Below are positions 53,576 through 63,360 of a stretch of DNA of 64,000 nucleotides, one piece after another (position 1 is the first letter of the stretch; each line of letters opens with the position of its first letter). The stretch is from Tridacna crocea (Eukaryota; Mollusca; Bivalvia; Cardiida; Cardiidae). The notes under the pieces were generated by a model, which saw only the letters and a program-made list of their open reading frames with translations, had not been told where the DNA came from and searched no databases. The position numbers and the translations under genes are program-made. Location of the stretch: contig OX031064.1 of NCBI GenBank assembly GCA_943736015.1, forward strand, positions 29,697,361-29,761,360, written 5' to 3'.

Positions 53576-53630
53576 AAACTTTACCAAACAATCCCTGGTT
53601 TTAACGGACCCTGAGATAGAAGCCTTTAAA
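53576..53630 (+). mobile_element. Family A MITE, left target half of a pearl-like element
   Basis: AACTTTACCAAACAATCCCT to GATAGAAGCCTTTAAA, where the insertion starts; resumes at 54890. Confidence 0.82.
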
Positions 53631-54889
53631 CAAGAGGACCATGATGGTCCTGTATCGTTCACCTGAGTACTAAGCTGTAAAATCAAAATTGTGGCCCCTG
53701 GAGCGGGGCCAGTTTGGACCCAGGGGCATCCTAAGAAAAAACTTGGTAGAGGTCCACTAGGAGATGCTAATTACAAAATATCAAAGATCTACACCTTCTA
53801 GTTTCAAAGAAGTAGAAGTTTTCCTTCTTTGTTCCTATATTTCAAACTTGTGACCTCTGGGGCAGGGCAAGTTTTGACCCCAGGGGCATCGTATGAAGAA
53901 ACTTTGTAGAAGTCCACTAAGAGATGCTACATATCAAATATCAAAGCTCTACACCTTCTAGTTTCAGAGAAGAACAACTTTTTTCCATCTTCATTCCTAT
54001 GTTTCAAACTTGTAACCCCCTGGGCAGGGCCAGTTTTGACCCCAGGGACATCATGTGAACAATCTTGGTAGAGATTTACTAGGAGATGCTACATACCAAA
54101 TATTAAAGCTCTGCACCTTCTAGTTTCAGAGAAGAAGAATTTTTAAGTTTTCCTTCTTTATTTCTATGTTTAAACTTGTGACCCTCGGGACGGGGCCAGT
54201 TTTGACCCCAGGGGCATCAAATGAACAATTTTGGTAGAGGTGTACTTGGAGATCCTTTATACCAAATATCAAAGCTCAACGCCTTCAAGTTTTAGAGAAG
54301 AATAATTTAAAGATTTCCTTCTTTGTTCCTATGTTTTAAACTTGTGACCCCCGGCGCTGGGCCAGTTTTGACCCCAGGGTCATCACATGAACAATCTTGG
54401 TAGAGGTCCACTAGGAGATGCTACATACCAAATATCAAAGCCCTGCACCTTCTATTTTTAGAGAAGAAGAATTTTGAAATTTTCCTTCTTTGTTCCTATG
54501 TTTCAAACTTGTGACCCCCTAGACAGGGCCAGTTTTGACCCCAGGGCATCATATGAACAATCTTGGTAGAGGTCCACTAGGAGATGCTACATACCAAATT
54601 TCAAAGCTCTATGCCTTCTAGTTTCAGAGAAAAAGATTTTTTAAAGATTTTGCTACTTTTTTCCTTCTGGTTGCAATGGCAACCAGAGTATTGGCTGGAA
54701 ATCAATCCCTTGAACAATTTTAGTTGAACTTCACCCAAGGAACATCCATGCCAAGTTTCATCAAGTCTGGCCCAGTGGTTTAGGAGGAGAAGATGTTTTG
54801 GAGGGCACACAACGGACGATGCATGATGGACGCTGGACTTTGGGCAATCACAAAGCTCACCATGAGCACTTTGTGCTCAGGTGAGCTAC
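53631..54889 (+). mobile_element. Pearl/HINE-like element, type 2, with six-unit core
   Basis: Left end CAAGAGGACCATGATGGTCC (hairpin). Core units carry AACTTGTGACC and CAGTTTTGACCCCAGGGGC at about 53687, 53833, 53995, 54160, 54328 and 54494 (periods ~146-168). Right end AAGCTCACC, hairpin TGAGCACTTTGTGCTCA, GGTGAGCTAC. The left GTTCACCTGAG and right CTCAGGTGAGC are inverted. Inserted into a family A MITE. Confidence 0.78.
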
Positions 54890-55062
54890 AAACATAGTGG
54901 GAAAAAGGAGAAAATGCTGGTAACCAGCATTTTCTCCTTTTCCCACAGTGTTTTGTACCCAGCTGGAAACAAATTTCAATTTTTGACTTACATTTATTTT
55001 GTCGTCTGCAAGTGCTTTCAATTTGGGCCAGTATAAAATTTTGTCGTTTGGTAAAGAGTTAA
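54890..55062 (+). mobile_element. Family A MITE, right half after the insertion
   Basis: AACATAGTGGGAAAAAGG, complete hairpin, right end GTTTGGTAAAGAGTTAA. Confidence 0.85.
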
Positions 55063-55300
55063 AACTTACTGGAAAAAGGAGTTGTTGCTGATAAGCACCA
55101 TTTTTTCTCCTTGTCCCACTGTGTTTCTTTTGTTTCAAAAAGATATTGCATCATCCGAGTCATGTTTAATTTGCCATCAGAAAATGCTTTGAATTTTGTC
55201 TAACATTTTGTTGATTGATAAACAGATAAGCAACATGCTGCAAATGCTTTCAATGTAGACAAGGCTAAAGTTTTGTCTGTCTGGTATAGAGTGAATTATA
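55063..55300 (+). mobile_element. Family A fragments, decayed
   Basis: A hairpin relic GTTGCTGATAAGCACC, GCCATCAGAAAATGCTTTG and a second right-end piece GCTGCAAATGCTTTCAATG..TCTGGTATAGAGTGAATT. Confidence 0.6.
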
Positions 55301-55446
55301 TCAAAATGTATCTTCAAAAGACTTTTTCTTGTTTTTGAATGTTTTCCATTAGCTAAGAACCTTCATCATCAAAAGTGAAAATTGCCACGTATTACATCAG
55401 TATACACTTATATACAAACATTTTAATGCATTTTTATGCATTTAAC
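55301..55446. other. Unassigned spacer
   Basis: Nothing recognised. Confidence 0.4.
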
Positions 55447-55675
55447 TTAACGCTTTCCCAAACAATCCCAGGTTTTTACGGCTCAGGACTAGAAGCCCTT
55501 TGAAAACATTGTGGGAAAAGAAGAAAATGCTGGTAACCAGCATTTTCTCCTTTTCCCACAATGTTTTCTTCCCGATCATATAGAAAAATCATCTTTTTCA
55601 CAACTGTTAATTTGTCACATGCAAAATGCTTTTAATTTGGCCTGGTAAAAAATTTGCTGTTTGGGAAAGGGTTAA
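55447..55675 (+). mobile_element. Family A MITE, complete
   Basis: TTAACGCTTTCCCAAACAA to GTTTGGGAAAGGGTTAA; CCCAAAC subtype as at 23733-23961. Confidence 0.92.
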
Positions 55676-55688
55676 AGGCTATAAATCC

Positions 55689-55870
55689 TTAACCCATTAC
55701 CACACAGTCCCTACTTTTGATGACCTTGAGATAAAAGCTTTGAGGAAACGTTGTAGGAAAAGGAGAAAATATATGTACTGGTAACCAGCATTTTCTCATT
55801 TCCCCACAATGCTTTCTACAGGCTTCTTTTTCAGGGTCGTCAAAAGTAAGGATCATGTGGTAATGGGTCA
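55689..55870. mobile_element. Family A rearranged copy with two left ends
   Basis: TTAACCCATTACCACACAGT..CTTTTGATGACC at the left, and at the right the inverted same end CAGGGTCGTCAAAAGTAAGG..GTGGTAATGGGTC. The normal right half (GCAAATGCTTTC region) is absent, so the whole ~180 bp is one palindrome. One arm has an 8-10 bp insertion (ATATATGTA). Confidence 0.82.
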
Positions 55871-56157
55871 AATTTATCTGCTAAATAATTGTAAGTCAAA
55901 ACAGCCTTGCAATTACAATTCTTTTTTTCAGCCAGTGGCAGGTCAACAGTCAAATACTCCTAGCTTGAAAGATTAAGTCTGACACCAATCACTTCACCTC
56001 GTCTTCCTGAAAATAGAAAACAAATTTCACATTCATTTCAACTATTCTTTAAAACCAATCATGTGCCTATCAATACTAAAGTTGTCTTTTCAGTTAGGTA
56101 CTGAAGATCTAAGATCAGGCTGCATGTATACTGCGGATTGACCTGGGATCTGTCTTG
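55871..56157. other. Unassigned interval
   Basis: On the minus strand CTATTTTCAG then GAAGACGAGG at about 56000 looks like a splice acceptor and could open a last exon of the candidate gene at 57149-57357. This is weak. A family D-like stretch lies at 56100-56155. Confidence 0.35.
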
Positions 56158-56366
56158 ATCCTTATCTTGCTAAATAGCCGAAACAAATTTTTTAATTTGA
56201 TAGTAAAATAAAAAATATTGCTATTCTGTGGTTATGTGTTTGGGTATGACATCTCCTTATCAAACAGTGTAGACCCAAGATCAGACTGTATGTTCTGTGC
56301 AGTCTGATATTTATCTACCCTTTCAGCAAAAGGTTAGGGAGTCACATTTATCAGCCTAAGGGTTAA
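56158..56366 (-). mobile_element. Family C MITE, minus
   Basis: CCTTATCTTGCTAAATAGCC start, CAGTGTAGACCCAAGATCAG palindrome, TATCAGCCTAAGGGTTAA end (TTAA 56363-56366, shared with the next element). Confidence 0.72.
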
Positions 56367-56592
56367 CTCTTTACCAAACAAAAATATTCTAGACTAGTCC
56401 AAACTGAAAGCATTTGCAGAAAAACAAAATAAAATGTGAATCAAAAATTGAAATTTAATTTGAAAAAGGTAGAAAACATTGTGGAAAAAGAAGAAAATGC
56501 TGGTTACCAGCATTTTCTCCTTTTCCCACAATGTTTTCACAGCTTTTCTTTCTCAGGGTCATTAAAAGTCGGGATTGTATGGTAAAGGGTTC
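56363..56592 (-). mobile_element. Family A MITE
   Basis: TTAACTCTTTACCAAACAA to GTATGGTAAAGGGTTCA; hairpin with GGTTACC centre. Confidence 0.88.
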
Positions 56593-56813
56593 AGGCATTT
56601 TCACAACTATATAGAACTTAATCAATATCCATGCTTAGACTCCATGTTTACTACAGACTGACCTGGGATTTATGCTGACCACTTTGCGGAGACATCCTGT
56701 CCAATGGCAGTTTTGAAATAATGGTATCAATTATAAGGCTTACTTTTCCCACCCGAAAATTTAAATTTTGTTTACTTTGCAATTTCATACCTTAAACTCT
56801 TTACCACAAAATC
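56593..56813. other. Spacer with repeat scraps
   Basis: A family D-like scrap near 56635-56690 and a truncated family A left end at 56791-56813 (TTAAACTCTTTACCACAAA), cut by the next element. Confidence 0.5.
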
Positions 56814-56977
56814 CAGTGTTCCCAATCACATACATAATTATGTGAGTAACTCACACACTGAAAAATAAAAAAAAAACAACCTCGCACAAAAATCTCGAGT
56901 GAAACGTGAAAGTGTTCCAAACATTTTACCTCAGTGCTTGCATGCACTCCTTAAAATAAAGGCGAGTGGGAACACTG
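56814..56977. mobile_element. 164-bp hAT-like MITE
   Basis: Ends CAGTGTTCCCAATCAC and GCGAGTGGGAACACTG (about 14 of 16 inverted). They match the left end of the element at 17027. No clear 8-bp duplication is visible. Confidence 0.65.
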
Positions 56978-57148
56978 GTCAACAGTAAACAGCAGGGATA
57001 CCATATGTCAGCTGCTCTTAAAATAGCCGGAGCATCAAAAACACTTTGCTTACTTAAAAAGAAGTTTGTACATGTACCTCTGTCCAATGATTCCATCCTG
57101 TCAAAGATTTGTCTCCATCTGGTGTTTAACCACTTTTAGCAGGTTACA
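56978..57148. other. Possible 3' region of the candidate exon
   Basis: No repeat. If the minus-strand exon at 57149 is real, its 3' untranslated region would begin here; I see no AATAAA on the minus strand in this stretch. Confidence 0.3.
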
Positions 57149-57357
57149 TCAGGGCAAGGACATGGTCATCTGTTCCCTGTTTCCATCAGGCTTAGACAGT
57201 GGACTGGTAGTGTCATTCCCCAGGATATACCCATGAAAACCAAGCTGCCCATCAGGAACAAACATAGAACCTCTAAGTAGTAAGTTTGGATACATGTGCC
57301 CCATGTCACCTGTCAAAATATCAAGATATATGACGGTAAATACACTCTCTACCAGAC
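57149..57357 (-). CDS. Candidate terminal coding exon, unknown protein
   Basis: The minus-strand frame from an upstream acceptor (either CTGTCTGGTAG at about 57357 or TATTTTGACAG at about 57315) to a TGA at 57149-57151 encodes 50-68 residues with balanced, protein-like composition (for example GDMGHMYPNL, FVPDGQLGFHGYI, SPLSKPDGN). It differs sharply from the AT-biased nonsense ORFs around it, lies in a repeat-free patch and has slightly higher GC. I do not recognise the family. No partner exons are identified; they could lie to the right, beyond the window. It may equally be a chance ORF or a pseudogene exon. Confidence 0.35.
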
Positions 57358-57607
57358 AGCAACTATTGTTGTTACAATTGCTCCAATTCAACAAATTTGT
57401 GGAAAACAAACGCTCTCAAATTATGGGATTGCTTCTGAAAGAATATCAAAAGATTGTAGATAAAAAAGACAAGGCTCACTATTACTGTTAGTTATAGTAC
57501 TTTCTCCTTTTTCCACAATCTGATCCTAAACATCTTATTTTATAAGGTTCTTAAAACATAACTCCATTTCAAAACTGGACCTAAATTTTCACTACACTAG
57601 CAAAAGC
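57358..57607. other. Unassigned interval
   Basis: Nothing recognised; would be intronic if the exon is real. Confidence 0.35.
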
Positions 57608-57722
57608 CTTAACTCTTTACCAAACGACGAATTCTGGACAAGTCCAAATTGAAAGCATTTGCAGACGACAAAAATAAATGTTAATCAAGAGTTGAAATTT
57701 GATTTGGAATGGGTAGAAAACA
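57608..57722 (-). mobile_element. Family A right-end half
   Basis: TTAACTCTTTACCAAACGA through GCATTTGCAGACGACAAAAA to GATTTGGAATGGGTAGAAAACA, stopping just before the hairpin. Confidence 0.8.
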
Positions 57723-58600
57723 CACTCAACAGAATTTAAAACTCACAATGGTGGATTTTGTGAATAAATTACGAACATGTCACATCCAAATATACTTCCT
57801 TGTCTGGTAACTGGTTTAGCGAGTCCAACATGTCCAACTTGCTTCTCATTGCTATTTGTGCATAATAATTATCTTTTCTTAAAAGAATGACAAATATTTT
57901 TGTTTTTAAATCAGAGATTGAATTCACCCACTGTTTTTTTTTCATATAAAAAGTGCAAAACCTCAGTATCAGCTGTGAGTGCAGACAAACGCCCTTGGTT
58001 CTCGCAATTCAGATAACAAACAACAATTCGGAGGCTTCAATGGCGACATGTAAAATTATCAGCTGCCGTTGAAGGACATTCACAGTGCGACATGACGTAT
58101 GTTTATCCAAAACAAAAAGAATTAACTTATTTGTATTCACATATGAAATTTAATACATTTCGGTATCTGTTCTTCAATAATTTGCACTCACATTTTTTAT
58201 CAAGTGCTTGGAATTTCAACTCACATTTTCCAATTCTGACTTGCATTTTGCGAGTAAATATTTGGGAATTTCGAACACTGCTAATGACCATTTTCGTACA
58301 AGGTGTCTTTGTCAACTGTCTTGCAGCCTGTTACAAATACTGTGATTTCTGCCTATACATGCGCATTGATGATACCACCATGTTTTGATTTCTGGTGAAA
58401 TAGGTCAACATTTATTTACGTTGAAAAGTATAAATTTGCATGAAGGCAAGTTCTAAATATTAACATTATTTCTTTTCTAAAGATTAAATCATTTATTTAA
58501 GAATCGATGCCTATTTTGTACGCTGTCATTATAAATTTTGTCATATAGAGCCGTTTGCAAAGATTCTAGTATAAAAGTACTAATTCCAGATTTGTTTATT
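57723..58600. other. Unassigned interval
   Basis: No repeat recognised. 57960-58100 is less AT rich and contains AATGGCGACATG, which might be a leader or promoter region, but nothing confirms it. A 98-codon ORF (58092-58388) has no domain. Confidence 0.4.
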
Positions 58601-58732
58601 TCCTTACAAAACAACAAAATTTTATAATCTAAATTGAAAGCATTTGCAGACGACAAATTAAATGTTCTTAAAATGGTGATTTCTTTTTTTGATGGGTAGA
58701 AAATGTCGGGATTGTGTGGTTAAGGGGTTAAG
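58601..58732 (-). mobile_element. Family A MITE lacking its hairpin
   Basis: CCTTACAAAACAACAAAATT, GAAAGCATTTGCAGACGAC, GATGGGTAGAAAATG then directly TCGGGATTGTGTGGTTAAGG. The hairpin and adjoining left half are deleted. Confidence 0.78.
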
Positions 58733-58896
58733 AGGGCTGATCTGAAATAAACTGATCTATTATGGGAAATCTTTACGAAATAAGTACAACCCATCACACA
58801 TATTATGAGTGCTAAAATTAGTGTTGATCTATCTGTACTAATGATTTTAGACATGACATGTAGTGACATTATAAAAATGGCACTGTTGTATTGATA
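58733..58896. other. Unassigned spacer
   Basis: Nothing recognised. Confidence 0.4.
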
Positions 58897-60137
58897 TACA
58901 GTAAAACCTCGATAATTCGAGGTCCCAAGGGGACGAGCAAAATACTCGAGTTTTCGCAGTGCTCGAATCATCCAAAATGTCCTTGGAAAAAAATGCAAGT
59001 GCGTTCGAGATCGACGATCAAAGTCTTCTTCCCCAGCCGTATAACTTTGTATCTGTCCATATTTGATTCATTCATTTACAGTATTTGAACAATATAGTAT
59101 CAAAAGGGTTATTTTCTGTGAATTTTCCTGTTTGGATCATATGAGTATGGAATTTTAATTAAATATTCTAAATAGATCTAATTCTGGCCTTTCTTTCGAT
59201 AAGTTTTGGAAAAGTCGTGTTCTGTAATTTTAACAAAATCGTAAAATCTGCCCTTTTCTATGACGCGAAAGACGTCAAAATTTTTAATCACAAACGGTAC
59301 CGTTTAATTTCTGCGCTCTTGAAATGGTCATAGAAGTGTAAATTACTGAAGATATAATGCTGAGCTAATCAGAAATACTAATAGAGAATTTCGGCTTTTC
59401 TCATTACCAATGTCTTCGACACGAAAACAGATCAGAATATCTACACACCCCGTGAAAATCACATTTACCTGTGTCAAAGGTAAATTTCTACGACATTAAA
59501 AGGTACCAGTGATAGTCACACCGAATCAGAATTCTGAACCTGGTATTCTCACAAGCCCGAAGTGAGACGTTAGCGTAACAAAACAGATAAAATTTATGTG
59601 ATCAAACGAGCCTAATCTGTGGCGATACGACTGGGAAAAACCTGGTGCTATAAATAGATTTGACACGAAAACTGATAAAAAATATGGCATCGTCTGATCA
59701 CAAATGCTGTTACTAAACCGACTTTTCAGGATCAACAATGAATTTAAAGGACTGTTGTCATAAGTAGCCTCTCATCATTAATTAACGTCAAATCTCAAAT
59801 CTTATTATGGTATGAATACCCCGTAGTAATTGTCAGTTTGTAAAACTTGCGCCACACCATAGACATGCTGGCGAGATGAAATCCTTTGCTTGGAAAGGTG
59901 TGAAAACAATCATTGGAGAGGTGCGAAACTATTGTATTCGAATAAACAATCAATTCAAAGAAGGAAAATAGTTACAGGGACCAGCATCCGTGCTCGAATT
60001 ATCGACTTATCGAGACTCGAAATTACCGAGCTACTTTTGGTTCAATAAAGTAGAGTTTTTGCCGGGACTCTCGGAATTCCTCGAAATATGCCGGGTTCTC
60101 GAATGTCCGAGACTCGAAATAACAAGGTTTTACTGTA
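58897..60137. mobile_element. 1,237-bp Tigger/pogo-like transposon, non-autonomous
   Basis: Body 58899-60135 between TA dinucleotides (58897-58898, 60136-60137). Ends are CAGTAAAACCTCGATAATTC and its partner AACAAGGTTTTACTG. CAGTAAAACCTCG is close to the ends of animal Tigger elements (family knowledge). Repeated CTCGAATTATCGA / GACTCGAAAT motifs fill ~130 bp at the right end. The longest ORF is 70 codons with no transposase motif. Confidence 0.82.
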
Positions 60138-60295
60138 GTTAATTTTTTCATACTTCTCAGATAAAAACAATCTATTCATGTCTTTGTTTTGGGCGCATGT
60201 GGGCTTAAATTCATTTAATATGTTGTAAGCTATAAACATGCAAGTGCTGTTTTATGCTGAATAAATGTTAAGTAACATAAATGTTATGTAGCGCC
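60138..60295. other. Unassigned spacer
   Basis: Nothing recognised. Confidence 0.4.
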
Positions 60296-60328
60296 CTCCC
60301 CCCCCCCCCCCCAACACACACACACCCG
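60296..60328. repeat. Poly-C and CA tract
   Basis: A run of C interrupted once by T, then CA repeats. Similar tracts lie at 15232 and 23536. Confidence 0.85.
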
Positions 60329-61016
60329 GGTCCTACTAAATACCACAAAGACACCCTAAATACCACAAAGACACACAAAGACACCACAAAGACGCACAAA
60401 GACACACAAAGACACCACAATAACACACAAAGACACCACAAAGACGTTAAAACATGTAAAAAAAAAGTTACCGGTAGTTTTTTTAGTTTTTTGCATTATG
60501 CTCTGGTTGAAAAATTAATAAATCATGCAAATTACACCTAGGTGTGTTTGGGCATCTGCAGAATAATTTTTATGTTCTGCTGTTAATTTCTTATAAGTGT
60601 ATACCAAATATTTTCTCTAGTAAACACCATGATAAATGATTGATGATGATGATGATATCTACTTGCTAGCATATTGCTTGAAAACCTTCTATAAAGTTCA
60701 ATTTTGCATATTCAAAGGCAAAGTTGACAATTTATCATTAGCCGTTTTCTTTTTATCTTATTCTGCACTGCAAAATTGTAAGCTATTTACAAAACGACAG
60801 AATTATCAGACTCCTACAGACTCAAAGTTGGAGACCACCAATCAAGTATATTGAAAGCATGAAATTAGTTTCTGAATGATGGAGAACAAAAACACTCTTT
60901 TTTTTTTTTACATGTTTTAACATCTTTGTGGTGTCTTTGTGCGTCTTTGTGCGTCTTTGTGGTGTCTTTGTGTGTCTTTGTGGTGTTTAGGGTGTCTTTG
61001 TGGTATTTAGTAGGAC
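60329..61016. mobile_element. Inverted pair of CACAAAGACAC minisatellites
   Basis: Left arm 60329-60463: GGTCCTACTAAATACC, about ten CACAAAGACAC/CACAAAGACGC units, then GTTAAAACATGTAAAAAA. Right arm 60897-61016: the complement in reverse order, ending GGTATTTAGTAGGACC. About 430 bp lie between, without a domain-bearing ORF. This fits a foldback DNA element whose arms contain a minisatellite. Confidence 0.8.
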
Positions 61017-61646
61017 CGCACACACCCACAGTGCGTCGTCTCAAAAACAGGTCTTTGTCACAGAACAAAAACAGGTCTTTGTCACAGAATGCAGAATAGT
61101 TTCATACAAAAGTAGGAGGTCAGAGTTGAAGAAATTTGAAGTTTTATTTTACATACTTTTCATTTCAGCTTATGCATGTGTGCAATGATGTTGGACGAAC
61201 AAACCTAGGGACGAACTAGCCAGGAGCGGAATTTACATAAAAATTGCATTTAAAAAGTTGTTTATCATCTGTAATTCACTATCAATTCGTTAACAGGGTT
61301 TGAATACCTTTCGGGATGTCTCTATTTGAACACTGAAATCCATCTGACTTCAAAAATACAAAAAAAAATTGTTTTCATCCGGATTTCGCACGTGCAACTA
61401 GGCAACTTCCGCCAACCTCGTTTCTGTTTCAGGTGACACACCTGTATGTTTGCCAACCGCGTTTCCGTTACAGGTGTCACACCAGCATATTTTTGCTTAT
61501 TAAAAGGAGAGTAAAAACCACTATAATGGACTGGCATATTTCCTGACGAAGCGAGAGTTTGGCAGCTTTTTCATAATTTATAAACATATACATGTATAGG
61601 ACTTATCAAATGTCTAAAGCCCTTTCATTGGGCCAAATTTTATCTT
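61017..61646. other. Unassigned interval with two short duplications
   Basis: AAAACAGGTCTTTGTCACAGAA occurs twice in tandem at 61043-61088. GCCAACCTCGTTTCTGTTTC.. at 61410 is repeated with changes at 61453 (GCCAACCGCGTTTCCG..). No gene. Confidence 0.6.
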
Positions 61647-61881
61647 CGACCCATTACCACAAAATCCCTACTTTTGACGACCCTGAGAAAGAAGCCTTTT
61701 GAAAACGTTGTACGAAAAAGAGAAAATGCTGGTAACCAGCATTTTCTCCTTTTCCCACAACGTATTCTACCCTTCCTAGAACAAATTTCCATTTTTAGTC
61801 ACAATAATTTTGCCGTCTGCAAAGGCTTTCAATTTGGACTAGATCTCAGGTCTAAAACTTTGTCGTCTGGTAATGGATTAA
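61647..61881 (+). mobile_element. Family A MITE
   Basis: TTCGACCCATTACCACAAA to CGTCTGGTAATGGATTAA, full hairpin. Confidence 0.88.
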
Positions 61882-62059
61882 TTAGGCCACATTTTATCTC
61901 TAAAGTGCAAATCGCATATAAATATCGAAGAGTCTTTGTTGTCCTGTTGTAGAAAATTGAACGGTATTGGAGTCTCGTTACAATGTTGCATTCATCTTTG
62001 ACTTCTATTACTAAAACTTCCACTTCTGCTACCACTTTTACTACAACCTTTAATATTGG
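61882..62059. other. Unassigned spacer
   Basis: A CTTCTACTACC-like microsatellite-like stretch near 62005-62045. Nothing else. Confidence 0.4.
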
Positions 62060-62290
62060 GGTCCTGCGCGGCTCAGTGTTAAAGTGTAGGACTCGTGACC
62101 AGGGAGAACCGGGGTTAGAGCCTCAATGGCTCCACTGGGGCTTTCGTGAGAGTGTCCTTGGGCAAGACACTTCAGAGCCCAGGTCGAGCACTTGCGAAAC
62201 CCAGGAAACGCATGAGTATGTGAGCTGTCGCTGTGATATGACTGAAATAATGTTGAAAGGGGCGTAAAACACCATACAGTCTTCCAGTCT
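62060..62290 (+). mobile_element. tRNA-derived SINE with V-type core
   Basis: Head GTCCTGCGCGGCTCAGTG with a B-box-like GGGGTTAGAGCCTC; core GTGTCCTTGGGCAAGACACTTC, typical of the V-SINE superfamily; 3' part GATATGACTGAAATAATG..GGGGCGTAAAACACC, which resembles the 3' part of the type F SINEs (GTTAAAGTGGCGTTAAACCC). Confidence 0.75.
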
Positions 62291-62384
62291 TACCTTCGCT
62301 TCTGCAGGGGGCTTAATGAGGACACAGCTCAAGCCGCGTTATCGGACTCGGACCAGCAGTAAATATTATACCTTTACCACTGAT
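62291..62384. other. Unassigned spacer
   Basis: Nothing recognised. Confidence 0.4.
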
Positions 62385-62595
62385 TTAACTCTATACCACA
62401 CAATCCAAACTTTTAACGACCCTGAGAAAGATGCCTATCGAAAACATTGTGGGAAAAAGGAGAAAATGCTGGTCACCAGCATTTTCTCCTTTTTCTCACA
62501 GAAATCACTGTATTAACAAGATTTAAATCTGTTGTCTGCAGATGCTTTGAATTTGGTCCTGCCCCAAAAATTCGTTGTTTGGTAAAGAGTTACCA
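62385..62595 (+). mobile_element. Family A MITE
   Basis: TTAACTCTATACCACACAA to TTGTTTGGTAAAGAGTTAC; the stretch after the hairpin is shortened. Confidence 0.86.
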
Positions 62596-62678
62596 AACAG
62601 AGCGAGGTAGGACTGAGCAAGGACTGACTTACGGACTTACCTTACAGCTATACGAGTCATACCCTGACAAAAGGGGGT
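62596..62678. other. Spacer
   Basis: Nothing recognised. Confidence 0.4.
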
Positions 62679-62907
62679 TTAACCCATTACCAAACGACAA
62701 TATTTTAGGCTTGTCCAAATTGAAAGCATTTGCAGACGACATAATAAAAGTGCCTGAAAATTTGAAATTTCTTTTGTGAAAAGTAGAAAACATTGTGGGA
62801 AAAGGAGAAAATGCTGGTAACCAGCATTTTCTCCTTTTCCCACAATGTTTTCTAAAGGCCTCTTTCTCAGGGTCGTCAAAAGTAAGGATTGTGTGGTAAT
62901 GGGTTAA
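62679..62907 (-). mobile_element. Family A MITE, complete
   Basis: TTAACCCATTACCAAACGA to GTGTGGTAATGGGTTAA, perfect hairpin with GGTAACC centre although minus oriented. Confidence 0.92.
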
Positions 62908-63294
62908 GGTAAGACCTGTGTAATGGAAAAAATCTATTTCCACAAAAATATCATCCTTCAAAATTAGCTATAATTAGAAATGAGTATTACTGAACTACTT
63001 TCACCGATTCATTTTTCTTTCCATTTTTTCGTTCTTTTAATGCTCATTTTATAAATCTAAAACCACTACATTCTCAATTCAAAAAGATATAATAATTACC
63101 TCCCTTTTCAACTAACAAAAGTATCAAAAAATAATTTCAAGATAAACATAAACGTAATTTCTGATCCGTTAGAAAAGTGCAAAAATATTATTTCTGCATA
63201 AATCCTTAGTTATCCTTATTTATCAACCAATTAGAATTTTTGCCCCATGTTCACCGGAAGTGCATTACACAGGTCTTACCTTAATGCACCTCCT
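62904..63294. mobile_element. Family K MITE with perfect inverted ends at TTAA
   Basis: TTAAGGTAAGACCTGTGTAATG is perfectly inverted at the two ends (22 bp with TTAA). The left TTAA is shared with the adjacent family A copy. The interior matches 48320-48610. TTAA targets suggest a piggyBac-type mobiliser (inference). Confidence 0.85.
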
Positions 63295-63360
63295 TGATAC
63301 ATTACACTAAGCAAGTCGTCAAATAAATATGGATCCATAAAATCCATTTTGTCCCATTAT
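63291..63360 (-). repeat. Family N repeat
   Basis: CACCTCCTTGATACATTACA..TGGATCCATAAAATCCATTT, reverse of 7972-8040. Confidence 0.7.

Noticed and set aside
62629-62961. 110-codon ORFs on both strands
   Set aside because: Both are translations of the same family A MITE palindrome.
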